DNA of 64,000 nucleotides from Pseudomonas brassicacearum (GCF_009601685.2 NZ_CP045701.2:1178001-1242000); one strand, 5' to 3'; shown: positions 37,435 through 46,544, counted from the first letter of the stretch. Notes: generated by a model not told the origin, from the letters alone. Translations and numbers: made by a program.

Positions 37435-39355
37435 GTGCGCCAGGCATGGCGCGTTGCGCGTAAGCGCAACCAGCTTGGCTGTGGTGGCCACGCTGGTGAC
37501 TTGGAGGTGCAAGTCCTCTACACACCCGGCAAGGGGAAGTGTTAGCCAGAGGCAAGGGTGTCGCGGGTGACTGCGAATCTGAAGGAAGCCCGAGGCAAAA
37601 ATGCTGGCCTGACGAACAGGAAGCGGATAGAGGCGGCGCAGCGGGGGTAAGAAGGCCAACATCTTCAAAGCCCAATACTTGCACGGAACGCTGTGACGTA
37701 GATCCGACAGGCATAAGCAGGAAGGTCGCGCGAATTACCCTGGGAGATCTGCAGGCTTGCCACTGTGCTACCGAGCGTCGAGAGGCGACGGGATGAGCGT
37801 GCAGAAGTCAGCTGAAGCCGTAGTAATCGCCGAAACCGGGGCGATGAAGGGCCGAACAGGTTATGCCGCCAGTAGGCGTCAGAGTCTCGTCGAATGTTGA
37901 AGTGTGGAATATTCTCTAAGAGAAGACTGCTACCCCAAGCTCCGGACGGTATCCGAGGGTGACGACTGGCAGGGCACAAACATCGGCGGCGTCTGTGACG
38001 TGGACGAACGCGGAGCCGGACACGCTGATGGAGCGGGTGCTTGCGCCCGCCAACCTGCGGCGTGCGTACCAACGCGTGGTCAGCAACAAGGGCGCACCGG
38101 GTGCCGATGGCATGACGGTGGAGCAATTGGCGGACTACACGAATCAGTATTGGCCGATCCTCAAGGCTCGGCTGCTGGCCGGCGAGTATCACCCGCAAGG
38201 TGTGCGCGCCGTCGAAATCCCCAAACCCAAAGGTGGAACACGGCAGTTGGGCATTCCCAACGTCGTGGATCGTCTGATCCAACAGGCCTTGCTGCAACAG
38301 CTCACGCCGATTTTCGACCCTCTGTTCTCGGACTACAGCTACGGCTTTCGCCCGGGCAGAAGCGCTCATCAAGCCATCGAAACAGCCCGCACCCATGTGG
38401 CGGCGGGCCACCGCTGGTGCGTGGAGCTCGATCTGGAGAAGTTCTTTGATCGGGTCAACCACGATGTCTTGATGGCCTACGTCGAGCGTCAAGTCGAAGA
38501 CAAGCGGGTGCTCAGGCTGATCCGTCGTTACCTCGAAGCTGGAGTCATGTCGGGTGGGGTCGTCAGCCGCCGGCAGGAGGGGGCGCCGCAAGGCGGCCCG
38601 CTCTCGCCGCTGCTGTCGAACATCCTGCTCAACGAACTCGACCGCGAATTGGAACGGCGGGGCCATCGCTTCGTGCGTTATGCCGATGATGCGAACATTT
38701 ATGTGCGCAGTCGTCGTGCTGGCGAACGGGTGTTGGCCGGGGTTGAGCGCTTCCTGAGCCGGCGACTGAAACTAGCGCTGAATCGGGAAAAGAGCCGTGT
38801 GGCGCGGCCCTGGGTCTGTGACTACCTGGGTTATGGGATGAGTTGGCATAAACAGCCGAAGCTGAAAGTGGCGACGCTGAGCCTAGGGCGCTTGCGCGAC
38901 CGGCTCAGAGCGCTGTTGCGTGGGGCACGTGGTCACAAGATGGCGGATGTCATTGACCGGATAAACCCCGTGCTGCTTGGCTGGGCGGGCTACTTCAAGC
39001 GCAGTCAGAACAAGCGAGCCCTTGAGGAACTGGACGGTTGGGTACGACGTAAGCTTCGATGTGTCATCTGGCGCCAATGGAAGCAGCCCTCGACGAGGGC
39101 GCGCAACCTGATACGCCTAGGCCTTAGCGAAGCGCGAGCCTGTACATCAGCATTCAACGGGCGAGGCCCATGGTGGAACTCGGGAGCGTCACATATGAAT
39201 CAGGCGCTACCGAAGAAACTGTGGAATCAGCTCGGATTGCTCTCGATACTGGATACGATAAACCGGCTTAGCCGTGTAACCTGAACCGCCGTATACGGAA
39301 CCGTACGTACGGTGGTGTGAGAGGACGGCGGCTGTAAGGCCGCCTCCTACTCGAT
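37435..39355 (+). mobile_element. Group II intron, class C-like, downstream of the rplS terminator
   Basis: The element starts GTGCGCCAGGCATGGCGC, the GUGYG-type 5' end of bacterial group II introns, and ends in a domain V-like hairpin (near 39288-39320, GTATACGGAACCGTACGTAC) and a domain VI-like hairpin (GGCGGCTGTAAGGCCGCC) before CTACTCGAT. Total length is about 1.92 kb. The reverse transcriptase lies in the domain IV position. Insertion directly behind a terminator hairpin and T-run is typical of class IIC introns. The 3' boundary is uncertain by a few bases. The structure appears complete, so it may be active. Confidence 0.88.
37959..39284 (+). CDS. ltrA: Group II intron reverse transcriptase/maturase
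   Basis: The 441-residue protein is full length for class C intron proteins. The RT core has RAVEIPKPKGGTRQLGIP, the ELDLEKFFDRVNHD motif, GAPQGGPLSPLLSNILL and the catalytic YADD (241-244). A maturase/thumb X domain follows (about 320-400) with LLGWAGYFKRSQ. No endonuclease domain is seen, as expected for this class, which uses the terminator hairpin as target. All catalytic Asp residues are intact. Confidence 0.93.
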   Translation: MTTGRAQTSAASVTWTNAEPDTLMERVLAPANLRRAYQRVVSNKGAPGADGMTVEQLADYTNQYWPILKARLLAGEYHPQGVRAVEIPKPKGGTRQLGIPNVVDRLIQQALLQQLTPIFDPLFSDYSYGFRPGRSAHQAIETARTHVAAGHRWCVELDLEKFFDRVNHDVLMAYVERQVEDKRVLRLIRRYLEAGVMSGGVVSRRQEGAPQGGPLSPLLSNILLNELDRELERRGHRFVRYADDANIYVRSRRAGERVLAGVERFLSRRLKLALNREKSRVARPWVCDYLGYGMSWHKQPKLKVATLSLGRLRDRLRALLRGARGHKMADVIDRINPVLLGWAGYFKRSQNKRALEELDGWVRRKLRCVIWRQWKQPSTRARNLIRLGLSEARACTSAFNGRGPWWNSGASHMNQALPKKLWNQLGLLSILDTINRLSRVT

Positions 39356-39438
39356 CCTGCGATTTGCGCTTTGAGCACCCTGCATAGCTTCATTTGCCAT
39401 TTCGATGCCGTGTGTGCCCGCATCCTTCAAGAGTTCTT

Positions 39439-40335
39439 ATGCCAGCCATCGATCATCCGCTGATAGACCAGTTTCTCGATGCCCTGTGGCTGGAGAAGGG
39501 CCTGTCCGATAACACCCGCGACGCCTATCGCAGTGACCTGGCGCTGTTCAACGGTTGGTTGCAGGAAAACCACCTGGAACTGATCAACGCCGGCCGGGAA
39601 TTGATCCTCGATCACTTGGCGTGGCGCCTGGAGCAGAACTACAAACCGCGCTCGACCGCGCGGTTTCTCTCTGGCTTGCGTGGGTTCTATCGCTATTTGC
39701 TCCGGGAAAAGCTGATTGCGGTGGACCCGACCTTGCGCGTGGAAATGCCGCAATTGGGGCGGCCATTGCCCAAGTCCCTCTCGGAAGCCGATGTGGAGGC
39801 GCTGCTGGCGGCACCCGACCTCAGCGAAGCCATCGGCCAGCGCGACCGGGCGATGCTGGAGGTCTTGTACGCCTGCGGCCTGCGTGTCACCGAGTTGATC
39901 AGCTTGACGCTGGAGCAGGTCAACTTGCGCCAGGGCGTGCTGCGGGTGATGGGTAAAGGCAGCAAGGAGCGCCTGGTGCCGATGGGCGAAGAGGCTATCG
40001 TCTGGGTCGAGCGCTACATGCGCGATGCCCGCCATGAACTGCTGGGCGGGCGCCCCAGCGACGTGCTGTTCCCCAGCCTGCGCGGCGAGCAGATGACCCG
40101 CCAGACCTTCTGGCACCGCATCAAGCACCAGGCCAAGGTGGCCGGGATCAACAAATCCCTCTCGCCCCATACTTTGCGCCATGCCTTCGCCACACACCTG
40201 CTCAACCACGGCGCCGACTTGCGGGTGGTGCAGATGCTGCTCGGCCACAGCGACCTGTCCACCACCCAGATCTACACCCACGTCGCCCGGGCGCGGTTGC
40301 AGGACCTGCATGCCAAACACCATCCTCGTGGCTGA
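39439..40335 (+). CDS. xerD: Tyrosine recombinase XerD
   Basis: XerD, with XerC, resolves chromosome dimers at dif. The 298-residue protein has the N-terminal SAM-like core-binding domain (about 8-90) and the catalytic domain with R in CGLRVTE, K in GKGSKER, HTLRHAFA, GH in LLGHSDLSTTQIYTHV with the nucleophile Tyr. The start at 39439 (MPAIDHPLI) is the family start. It begins 83 bases after the intron. Confidence 0.95.
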   Translation: MPAIDHPLIDQFLDALWLEKGLSDNTRDAYRSDLALFNGWLQENHLELINAGRELILDHLAWRLEQNYKPRSTARFLSGLRGFYRYLLREKLIAVDPTLRVEMPQLGRPLPKSLSEADVEALLAAPDLSEAIGQRDRAMLEVLYACGLRVTELISLTLEQVNLRQGVLRVMGKGSKERLVPMGEEAIVWVERYMRDARHELLGGRPSDVLFPSLRGEQMTRQTFWHRIKHQAKVAGINKSLSPHTLRHAFATHLLNHGADLRVVQMLLGHSDLSTTQIYTHVARARLQDLHAKHHPRG

Positions 40336-40345
40336 ATTAAGCCCC

Positions 40346-40455
40346 TTGTGGGAGCAAGCTTGTGGGAGCAAGGCTTGCCCGCGATGAACGATAACGCGGT
40401 TCAGTTGTTACACCGCGGCGCGGCCATCGCGGGCAAGCCTTGCTCCCACAAGCCC
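40346..40455. repeat. REP pair between xerD and dsbC
   Basis: GTGGGAGCAAGGCTTGCCCG (about 40363) is inverted to CGGGCAAGCCTTGCTCCCAC (about 40431), with a partial extra GTGGGAGCAAGCTT at the left. It can form a long hairpin after xerD. Confidence 0.8.
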
Positions 40456-40612
40456 GCTAACCACAGGAAAGCCTCCATCAACGTCTTGCGTCAGCGGCAT
40501 TCGGTCACGCGGGCCTTATGTGGTAGGCTTTGCCGGTTTGCACAGTGGGCGGTTGGAACCCGAATCTGCGGGTCGGCGTTTCCCGTCTCATTTGTTCGCC
40601 TCAGGAGTCCCC

Positions 40613-41344
40613 ATGCGTTTGATCCAGATGTTCACCGCCGCCGCCATCGCGCTGGCCAGTACCTTTGCCATCGCCGACGACGCGGCTGACAAGGCTATCC
40701 GCAAGAGTCTGGAAAACCTTCAGCTCGAAGTGCCGATCGAAACCATCTCGGCCAGTCCCATGGCCGGCCTGTATGAGGTCAAGCTCAAGGGCAGCCGCGT
40801 GCTTTACGCCAGCGCCGACGGTCAGTACATCGTCCAGGGCAACCTGTTCGAGCTCAAGGGCGGCAAGCCGGTCAATCTCACCGAGCTGACCGAGCGCCAG
40901 GGCATTTCCAAGTTGATCAACGGTATTCCAGTCGCTGAAACCGTGGTTTATCCGGCGATTGGCGAAACCAAGTCCCACATCACCGTGTTCACCGACACCA
41001 CCTGCCCGTACTGCCACAAGCTGCACGCCGAAGTGCCGGAGCTGAACAAGCGCGGCATCGAAGTGCGCTATGTTGCGTTCCCGCGCCAGGGCCTTGGCTC
41101 GCCGGGCGACGAGCAGTTGCAGGCGGTCTGGTGCTCCAAGGACAAGAAAGCGGCCATGGACAAGATGGTCGATGGCAAGGAAATCAAGGCCGCCAAGTGC
41201 GAGAACCCGGTTTCCAAGCAGTTCGCCCTTGGCCAGTCCATTGGTGTGAACGGCACGCCGGCCATCGTTTTGGCTGACGGCCAGGTGATTCCGGGCTACC
41301 AGCCGGCGCCACAAGTCGCCAAACTGGCCCTGGGCGCGAAATGA
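40613..41344 (+). CDS. dsbC: Thiol:disulfide interchange protein DsbC
   Basis: Periplasmic disulfide isomerase of 243 residues with a signal peptide (1-21, cleaved near AIA/DD), an N-terminal dimerisation domain and a thioredoxin-like domain with active site CPYC (131-134); the cis-Pro is in NGTPAIV. It is kept reduced by DsbD. The xerD-dsbC-hom-thrC order is conserved in Pseudomonas. Confidence 0.95.
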   Translation: MRLIQMFTAAAIALASTFAIADDAADKAIRKSLENLQLEVPIETISASPMAGLYEVKLKGSRVLYASADGQYIVQGNLFELKGGKPVNLTELTERQGISKLINGIPVAETVVYPAIGETKSHITVFTDTTCPYCHKLHAEVPELNKRGIEVRYVAFPRQGLGSPGDEQLQAVWCSKDKKAAMDKMVDGKEIKAAKCENPVSKQFALGQSIGVNGTPAIVLADGQVIPGYQPAPQVAKLALGAK

Positions 41345-41370
41345 TCACGGGCGATCCGCTTCTGAAGATC

Positions 41371-41459
41371 ACGGCTCGGCGAAAACCTTCGTCGGGCCGT
41401 TAAACACAAAGTCGCGTTGCTGCGCGGCTGTATTTCACGGCCGACCTTGCGTCGGCCGT
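41371..41459 (+). promoter_or_regulatory. Two related hairpins between dsbC and hom
   Basis: ACGGCTCGGCGAA pairs imperfectly with TTCGTCGGGCCGT (41371-41400), and ACGGCCGA pairs perfectly with TCGGCCGT (41437-41459), 17 bases before the hom start. Neither has a good T-run. They may be a weak terminator or a control element for hom-thrC. Confidence 0.4.
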
Positions 41460-41476
41460 TTCATGGGGAGTCAAGA

Positions 41477-42781
41477 GTGAATCCGGTCAAAGTAGGCATC
41501 TGTGGGTTAGGTACCGTCGGTGGCGGCACCTTCAACGTACTTCAGCGCAACGCCGAGGAAATTGCTCGTCGTGCCGGGCGTGGGATCGAAGTGGCACAAA
41601 TTGCCACGCGCACGCCAAAGCCTCAGTTCCAGACGACCGGTATTGCGATTACCAACGATGTCTTCGAAGTGGCCACGAACCCTGAGATCGACATCGTCAT
41701 AGAGCTGGTCGGCGGCTACACCGTTGCCCGTGAGCTGGTACTCAAGGCCATCGAGAATGGCAAGCATGTGGTCACCGCGAACAAGGCGCTTATCGCTGTT
41801 CACGGTAATGAGATTTTCGCCAAGGCCCGCGAGAAGGGCGTGATCGTGGCGTTCGAAGCCGCCGTGGCCGGTGGTATCCCGGTGATCAAGGCGATCCGCG
41901 AGGGCCTGTCGGCCAACCGCATCAACTGGGTCGCGGGGATCATCAACGGCACCGGCAACTTCATCCTCACCGAGATGCGCGAGAAGGGTCGCACCTTCGA
42001 AGACGTGCTCGCCGAAGCCCAGGCCCTGGGTTACGCAGAGGCTGATCCGACGTTCGACGTGGAAGGCATCGACGCAGCGCACAAGCTGACGATCCTGGCC
42101 TCCATTGCATTCGGCATTCCGTTGCAGTTCGACAAGGCCTACACCGAAGGCATCACCAAGCTGACCACCGCTGATGTGAACTACGCCGAAGCCTTGGGCT
42201 ATCGCATCAAGCACCTGGGCGTGGCGCGTAGCACTGCCAACGGCATCGAGCTGCGCGTGCACCCGACCTTGATCCCGGCCGACCGCCTGATCGCCAACGT
42301 CAACGGCGTGATGAACGCGGTGATGGTCAACGGCGACGCCTCCGGCTCGACGCTGTTCTACGGCGCCGGTGCGGGCATGGAACCGACGGCCTCTTCGGTA
42401 ATTGCCGACCTGGTGGACGTGGTTCGTGCCATGACCTCGGACCCGGAAAACCGTGTGCCGCACCTGGCCTTCCAGCCAGACTCGCTGTCGGCTCACCCGA
42501 TTCTTCCGATCGAGGCCTGCGAAAGCGCCTACTACCTACGCATCCAGGCCAAGGACCATCCGGGTGTGCTGGCCCAAGTGGCGAGTATCCTCTCGGAACG
42601 CGGCATCAACATCGAGTCGATCATGCAGAAGGAAGTCGAGGAACACGACGGCCTGGTGCCGATGATCCTGCTGACCCATCGTGTGGTCGAGCAGCGCATC
42701 AACGACGCGATTGCGGCGTTGGAAGCGCTCCAGGGTGTCGTTGGCCCGGTGGTCCGTATCCGCGTCGAACATTTGAATTAA
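41477..42781 (+). CDS. hom: Homoserine dehydrogenase
   Basis: Hom reduces aspartate semialdehyde to homoserine with NAD(P)H, the branch point to threonine and methionine. The 434-residue protein has the NAD-binding GICGLGTVGGGT, the catalytic region with ANKALIA and GIINGTGNFIL, and a C-terminal ACT domain (about 350-430) for threonine feedback. The GTG start follows GGGGAG at ideal spacing. thrC follows. Confidence 0.95.
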   Translation: MNPVKVGICGLGTVGGGTFNVLQRNAEEIARRAGRGIEVAQIATRTPKPQFQTTGIAITNDVFEVATNPEIDIVIELVGGYTVARELVLKAIENGKHVVTANKALIAVHGNEIFAKAREKGVIVAFEAAVAGGIPVIKAIREGLSANRINWVAGIINGTGNFILTEMREKGRTFEDVLAEAQALGYAEADPTFDVEGIDAAHKLTILASIAFGIPLQFDKAYTEGITKLTTADVNYAEALGYRIKHLGVARSTANGIELRVHPTLIPADRLIANVNGVMNAVMVNGDASGSTLFYGAGAGMEPTASSVIADLVDVVRAMTSDPENRVPHLAFQPDSLSAHPILPIEACESAYYLRIQAKDHPGVLAQVASILSERGINIESIMQKEVEEHDGLVPMILLTHRVVEQRINDAIAALEALQGVVGPVVRIRVEHLN

Positions 42782-42886
42782 TTTAGCGGCAAGCGGTAAG
42801 TTGCAGGCTGCGAACGAAGGCAAACTGGCCTTTGAATGTGTCGCTTGCAGCTTCAACGCTTGAAGCCCAAACCGAAGGTTTGCCCC

Positions 42887-44296
42887 ATGCGCTATATCAG
42901 TACCCGCGGCCAGGCACCGGCCCTGAATTTCGAAGATGTCCTCCTGGCCGGCCTGGCCACGGACGGCGGTCTCTATGTGCCGGAAAACCTGCCGCGCTTC
43001 ACCCAGGAAGAAATCGCTTCCTGGGCCGGCCTGCCGTATCACGAGCTGGCGTTCCGGGTCATGCGCCCGTTCGTCACCGGCAGCATCCCGGACGCCGATT
43101 TCAAGAAAATCCTGGAAGAGACCTATGGCGTCTTTTCTCACAACGCCATCGCACCGCTGCGTCAGCTCAACGGTAACGAATGGGTCATGGAGCTGTTCCA
43201 CGGCCCCACCCTGGCGTTCAAGGACTTCGCCCTGCAATTGCTCGGTCGCCTGCTGGACTACGTGCTGCAAAAGCGTGGCGAGCGCGTGGTGATCGTCGGT
43301 GCTACCTCTGGCGACACCGGTTCGGCGGCCATCGAAGGCTGCAAGCACTGCGAGAACGTCGACATTTTCATCCTGCACCCGCACAACCGGGTTTCGGAAG
43401 TGCAGCGTCGGCAGATGACGACGATTTTCGGCGATAACATCCACAACATCGCCATCGAAGGCAACTTCGATGACTGCCAGGAGATGGTCAAGGCCAGTTT
43501 CGCCGACCAGAGCTTCCTCAAGGGCACGCGGCTGGTGGCGGTGAACTCGATCAACTGGGCGCGGATCATGGCCCAGATCGTTTATTACTTCCACGCGGCC
43601 CTGCAATTGGGCGGCCCGGCCCGCTCGGTGTCGTTCTCGGTGCCGACCGGCAACTTCGGCGATATCTTCGCCGGCTACCTGGCGCGCAACATGGGCCTGC
43701 CGATCAATCAATTGATCGTCGCCACCAACCGCAACGACATCCTGCACCGCTTCATGAGCGGCAACCAGTACGTCAAGGAAACCCTGCACGCCACGCTGTC
43801 GCCTTCGATGGACATCATGGTGTCGTCGAACTTCGAACGCCTGCTGTTCGACCTGCATGGTCGCAACGGTGCGGCGATTGCCGGGCTGATGGACAGCTTC
43901 CGCCAGGGTGGCGGTTTCAGCGTCGAGCCTGAGCGCTGGACCGAAGCCCGCAAGTTGTTCGACTCACTGGCCGTGGACGATGAGCAGACTTGCGAAACCA
44001 TCGCCGAGGTGTTCGAGCAGAGCGGTGAGTTGCTCGATCCGCACACGGCCATCGGCGTCAGGGCCGCTCGCGAGTGCCGTCGCAGCCTGGATATCCCGAT
44101 GGTGATCCTGGGCACGGCACACCCGGTCAAGTTCCCGGAAGCCGTGGAGAAAGCCGGTGTAGGAAAAGCGCTCGAACTGCCTGCGCATCTTTCTGATTTG
44201 TTTGAGCGAGATGAGCGTTGCACCGTGTTGCCCAACGACTTGAAAGCCGTGCAGGCCTTTGTCAGTCAGCATGGCAACCGCGGCAAGCCGCTCTGA
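42887..44296 (+). CDS. thrC: Threonine synthase
   Basis: PLP enzyme converting O-phosphohomoserine to threonine. The 469-residue protein is normal in length; the PLP-binding Lys is in HGPTLAFKDFALQ, with GATSGDTGSAAIEG for phosphate binding and SVPTGNFGDIFAGY. The start MRYISTRGQAP was chosen over an upstream in-frame ATG. It forms the hom-thrC operon and is followed by a terminator. Confidence 0.96.
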   Translation: MRYISTRGQAPALNFEDVLLAGLATDGGLYVPENLPRFTQEEIASWAGLPYHELAFRVMRPFVTGSIPDADFKKILEETYGVFSHNAIAPLRQLNGNEWVMELFHGPTLAFKDFALQLLGRLLDYVLQKRGERVVIVGATSGDTGSAAIEGCKHCENVDIFILHPHNRVSEVQRRQMTTIFGDNIHNIAIEGNFDDCQEMVKASFADQSFLKGTRLVAVNSINWARIMAQIVYYFHAALQLGGPARSVSFSVPTGNFGDIFAGYLARNMGLPINQLIVATNRNDILHRFMSGNQYVKETLHATLSPSMDIMVSSNFERLLFDLHGRNGAAIAGLMDSFRQGGGFSVEPERWTEARKLFDSLAVDDEQTCETIAEVFEQSGELLDPHTAIGVRAARECRRSLDIPMVILGTAHPVKFPEAVEKAGVGKALELPAHLSDLFERDERCTVLPNDLKAVQAFVSQHGNRGKPL

Positions 44297-44319
44297 CCGC
44301 GTAGACCTGTCACATTTTG

Positions 44320-44346
44320 AAGCCCGTCTCCTGACGGGCTTTCTTG
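44320..44346 (+). terminator. Intrinsic terminator of hom-thrC
   Basis: AAGCCCGTCTCCTGACGGGCTTTCTT lies 23 bases after the thrC stop: stem GCCCGT/ACGGGC with short loop and T-rich tail. Confidence 0.8.
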
Positions 44347-44416
44347 TTTCTGCATGCCAAACTGGTCGGGTTTTCGCCCTTGGAGGGACGGGCGAGTCAT
44401 CTCGAAGGAAATGCAG

Positions 44417-45775
44417 ATGTCGTTTTTTATCAAAGGCAAGCCAGCCCTGGGCTGGGTCATGGGGCTGGCCCTGATGTACTGGGCGCAGGGGGGCAGTGCG
44501 GCGCAGTTGGCGGCTTTCGAAACGCCGCCGTTCAATCCTGGCGTACGGGTGGTGCTGGATGCGCAGGAACTGAAGTGGATCAAGGAGAACCCCCGAGTCA
44601 TCGTGGCCACGATGCAGTTTCCGTTGTACCTGTTCAAGAATGAATTGGGGCAGTGGAACGGCCTGAACCACGACATTCTCCAGCGCATTGCGCAAATGAC
44701 GGGCCTTGAGTTCGTGCATCGCGAATCGTTCTCCCCCGGCGAGATGCTGACGATGCTGGAGAACAGCGAAGCTGACATGACAACCCTCTTGGCGATGAAT
44801 GACGAACGTAAGGATTTCCTGAGTTTCAGCCATGCATTTGGTGGCTCGGGCTGGGTATTTGTTGGCCGTGATGGAGAGTCGATCCTCCATTCGCTGGAAC
44901 AGTTGGAAGGCAAGGTCCTGGCGTTGCCGGCGCGGCATGCATTGGAGGCGGAGATCAGGCGCGACTACCCGGCCATCAAATTGCACACGACCAAGACCTA
45001 TGGCGAGGCGCGGGCGTTGGTCGAGAGCCGGGAAGCCTATGCCACCATCGAAAATGAAACCGGGGTGCACCTTTATCCGGCGGGACAATTGCAGGTAGGC
45101 AGGGGCCTTGAGGGCAAGTGGGAACCCGACTACCTGGCGGTACGCCAAGACCTGAGCGTGCTGCTGAGTATCTTGAATAAAGCCCTGGAAGCCTTCCCGG
45201 CCGAGGACATGCGCGCGCTGCGTTCCAAATGGATGGCCGGCACCACTCCCCTCCAGGCGCCATCGATCTGGGAGCGGGTGTCCCGCTGGGGGTACTGGTG
45301 CGTGACCGTGGTCGTGGGTTTCGGCCTCCTGTCCCTGCTGTGGAACCGTCGCCTGCAGATACAGATCGACCAGCGCCTCAAGGCCGAGGCGATCCTCAAG
45401 GACCAACTGATGCTCCAACGGGCCTTGATGGATGCCATTCCCGACCCGATTTTCATCCGGGACCTGGAAGGGCGCCTGATCATGTGCAACAAAAGCTTCG
45501 AAGACCAGGTTGCGACCCGCTTCGAAAAGCTGCGGGGCACGCGGTTGACGGATTCGGCGGCATTCCCGCCGGCCACCGCCGAGTTGCTCCATGGGGAGGT
45601 GATGGAGCAATTGCGCACCGGCCAGTCTCGGTTCGTCGACCGACAATTGATGTTCAGCAGCGGATTGCGGGAAATCTATCATTGGTCGGTGCCCTTCTAT
45701 GGGGCCGACGGGCAGTTGCGCGGCATTCTGGGAGGCTGGACCGATGCCGGGCGTTGCGACAGGTTGATGGCCTGA
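44417..45775 (+). CDS. Periplasmic-binding/PAS protein, sensor kinase-like but without kinase
   Basis: A 452-residue protein with a signal/anchor (about 10-30), one SBP_bac_3-type binding domain (about 55-275; ELKWIKENPRVIVATMQFPL), one membrane helix (about 300-320, GYWCVTVVVGFGLLSLLW) and a PAS domain (about 340-445, MDAIPDPIFIRDLEG). It ends GGWTDAGRCDRLMA. In BvgS/EvgS-like sensors this PAS is followed by a linker (typically TDxTER) and then a histidine kinase; here a stop follows. It is probably a truncated kinase or a receptor that works with another protein. Two start codons (44411, 44417) are possible. Confidence 0.8.
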   Translation: MSFFIKGKPALGWVMGLALMYWAQGGSAAQLAAFETPPFNPGVRVVLDAQELKWIKENPRVIVATMQFPLYLFKNELGQWNGLNHDILQRIAQMTGLEFVHRESFSPGEMLTMLENSEADMTTLLAMNDERKDFLSFSHAFGGSGWVFVGRDGESILHSLEQLEGKVLALPARHALEAEIRRDYPAIKLHTTKTYGEARALVESREAYATIENETGVHLYPAGQLQVGRGLEGKWEPDYLAVRQDLSVLLSILNKALEAFPAEDMRALRSKWMAGTTPLQAPSIWERVSRWGYWCVTVVVGFGLLSLLWNRRLQIQIDQRLKAEAILKDQLMLQRALMDAIPDPIFIRDLEGRLIMCNKSFEDQVATRFEKLRGTRLTDSAAFPPATAELLHGEVMEQLRTGQSRFVDRQLMFSSGLREIYHWSVPFYGADGQLRGILGGWTDAGRCDRLMA

Positions 45776-45960
45776 CGCCGACCGTCACCACGCCAAAGGC
45801 TTCAAGAGCAGGCTGTTGTTTGCCTGTCATATTGGGCGCGCATGCTCGGTTGAACAGGTTGAAGGCGTGCCGGTTCGGTGCGCTGACGAACTTTCTGCTG
45901 CTGCCCACGGTCACTTACTGTGAACATGCAGTTGTTTTCGGACTATTGAAGGGTGAGCGA

Positions 45961-46248
45961 ATGGAAAGTATCAGCCTATTGCTGGGTGAGGCTTTGAGCC
46001 CGTATCAAGTCACGCTGACTCCCTCCGGCGCCAAGGGCGAATGCCTGGTGACGCTGAAGAATGCCTCCGGGGCCATCATGGTCGAGCGAGTGTTCAATCG
46101 GGCCCAATTGACCGACAAGCGTCAGTTGACGGATGTGGTCGATGGTCTGCATCGCGATGTGCTGATTGCCGAGGGCCGCCTGGAGCCCTGCGTGATTGCG
46201 GCGCTGCGCAATCTGGCGCGCGACAAGGTCATGGTCGCGGCGAATTGA
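45961..46248 (+). CDS. DUF3509 family protein
   Basis: A 95-residue cytoplasmic protein starting MESISLLLGEALSPYQVTL after a AGGGTGAG site. The compact beta-alpha pattern, with GECLVTLKNASG and a C-terminal HRDVLIAEG region, matches the DUF3509 family found mainly in Pseudomonas. Function is unknown. The sRNA candidate begins about 35 bases downstream. Confidence 0.8.
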   Translation: MESISLLLGEALSPYQVTLTPSGAKGECLVTLKNASGAIMVERVFNRAQLTDKRQLTDVVDGLHRDVLIAEGRLEPCVIAALRNLARDKVMVAAN

Positions 46249-46270
46249 CTGGGGTTTTGTGGGAACCTTC

Positions 46271-46277
46271 CTACACT
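46271..46277 (+). promoter_or_regulatory. RpoS-type -10 box of the sRNA candidate
   Basis: CTACACT matches the sigma-S preference (CTATACT) and lies at the right distance before a transcript starting near 46284. Confidence 0.55.
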
Positions 46278-46283
46278 TTGGTG

Positions 46284-46406
46284 AGTCAGATTCTTTACCA
46301 ACAAGAGCGAGCATTGTGCTCCGGTGCTTGTCGCTTGTTGTACGGACCTTGAAGGGTCACGTTTAACCCCGAGTTGTCTCCCCACTTCTCGGGGTTTCTT
46401 TTTGCC
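46284..46406 (+). ncRNA. Candidate small RNA, RgsA (P16)-like
   Basis: A gene-free stretch of about 120 bases runs from an RpoS-like -10 box to an intrinsic terminator (AACCCCGAG pairing with CTCGGGGTT, then TTCTTTTT). RgsA of Pseudomonas is an RpoS-dependent sRNA of about this size ending in a similar strong terminator. An internal hairpin (CAAGAGCGAGCATTGTGCTC region) is possible. Identity as RgsA is a judgement from size, promoter type and terminator, not from alignment. Confidence 0.55.
46365..46406 (+). terminator. Terminator of the sRNA candidate
   Basis: AACCCCGAG pairs with CTCGGGGTT across a 15-base loop, followed by TCTTTTT. Confidence 0.75.
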
Positions 46407-46450
46407 TGGCTTTTACGTTTTTAGCGCGTTCTGTCAGGCGCTGGCGCCGT

Positions 46451-46511
46451 TGTGGGAGCAAAGCTTGCTCGCGAGGCGGCCTTACAGCCGGCCTGGTTCT
46501 CCCGCTCCCAC
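46451..46511. repeat. REP pair downstream of the sRNA candidate
   Basis: GTGGGAGCAAAGCTTGCTCG at 46452 and CTCCCGCTCCCAC ending 46510 are inverted around a GCGGCCTTACAGCCGGCC segment. It adjoins the 3' end of the CoA-transferase gene. Confidence 0.65.
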
Positions 46512-46544
46512 AGTTTGATCTTCAGTGACTGCCCCTGTGGCGCG

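Noticed and set aside
37435..37958. Small ORFs within the 5' part of the intron
   Set aside because: This region is structured intron RNA (domains I-III); the short frames have no protein character.
45229..46248. 339-aa plus-strand ORF ending with the DUF3509 protein
   Set aside because: Only its last 95 residues are real; the upstream part overlaps the PAS protein gene in another frame. The ATG at 45961 with its own ribosome site is the start.
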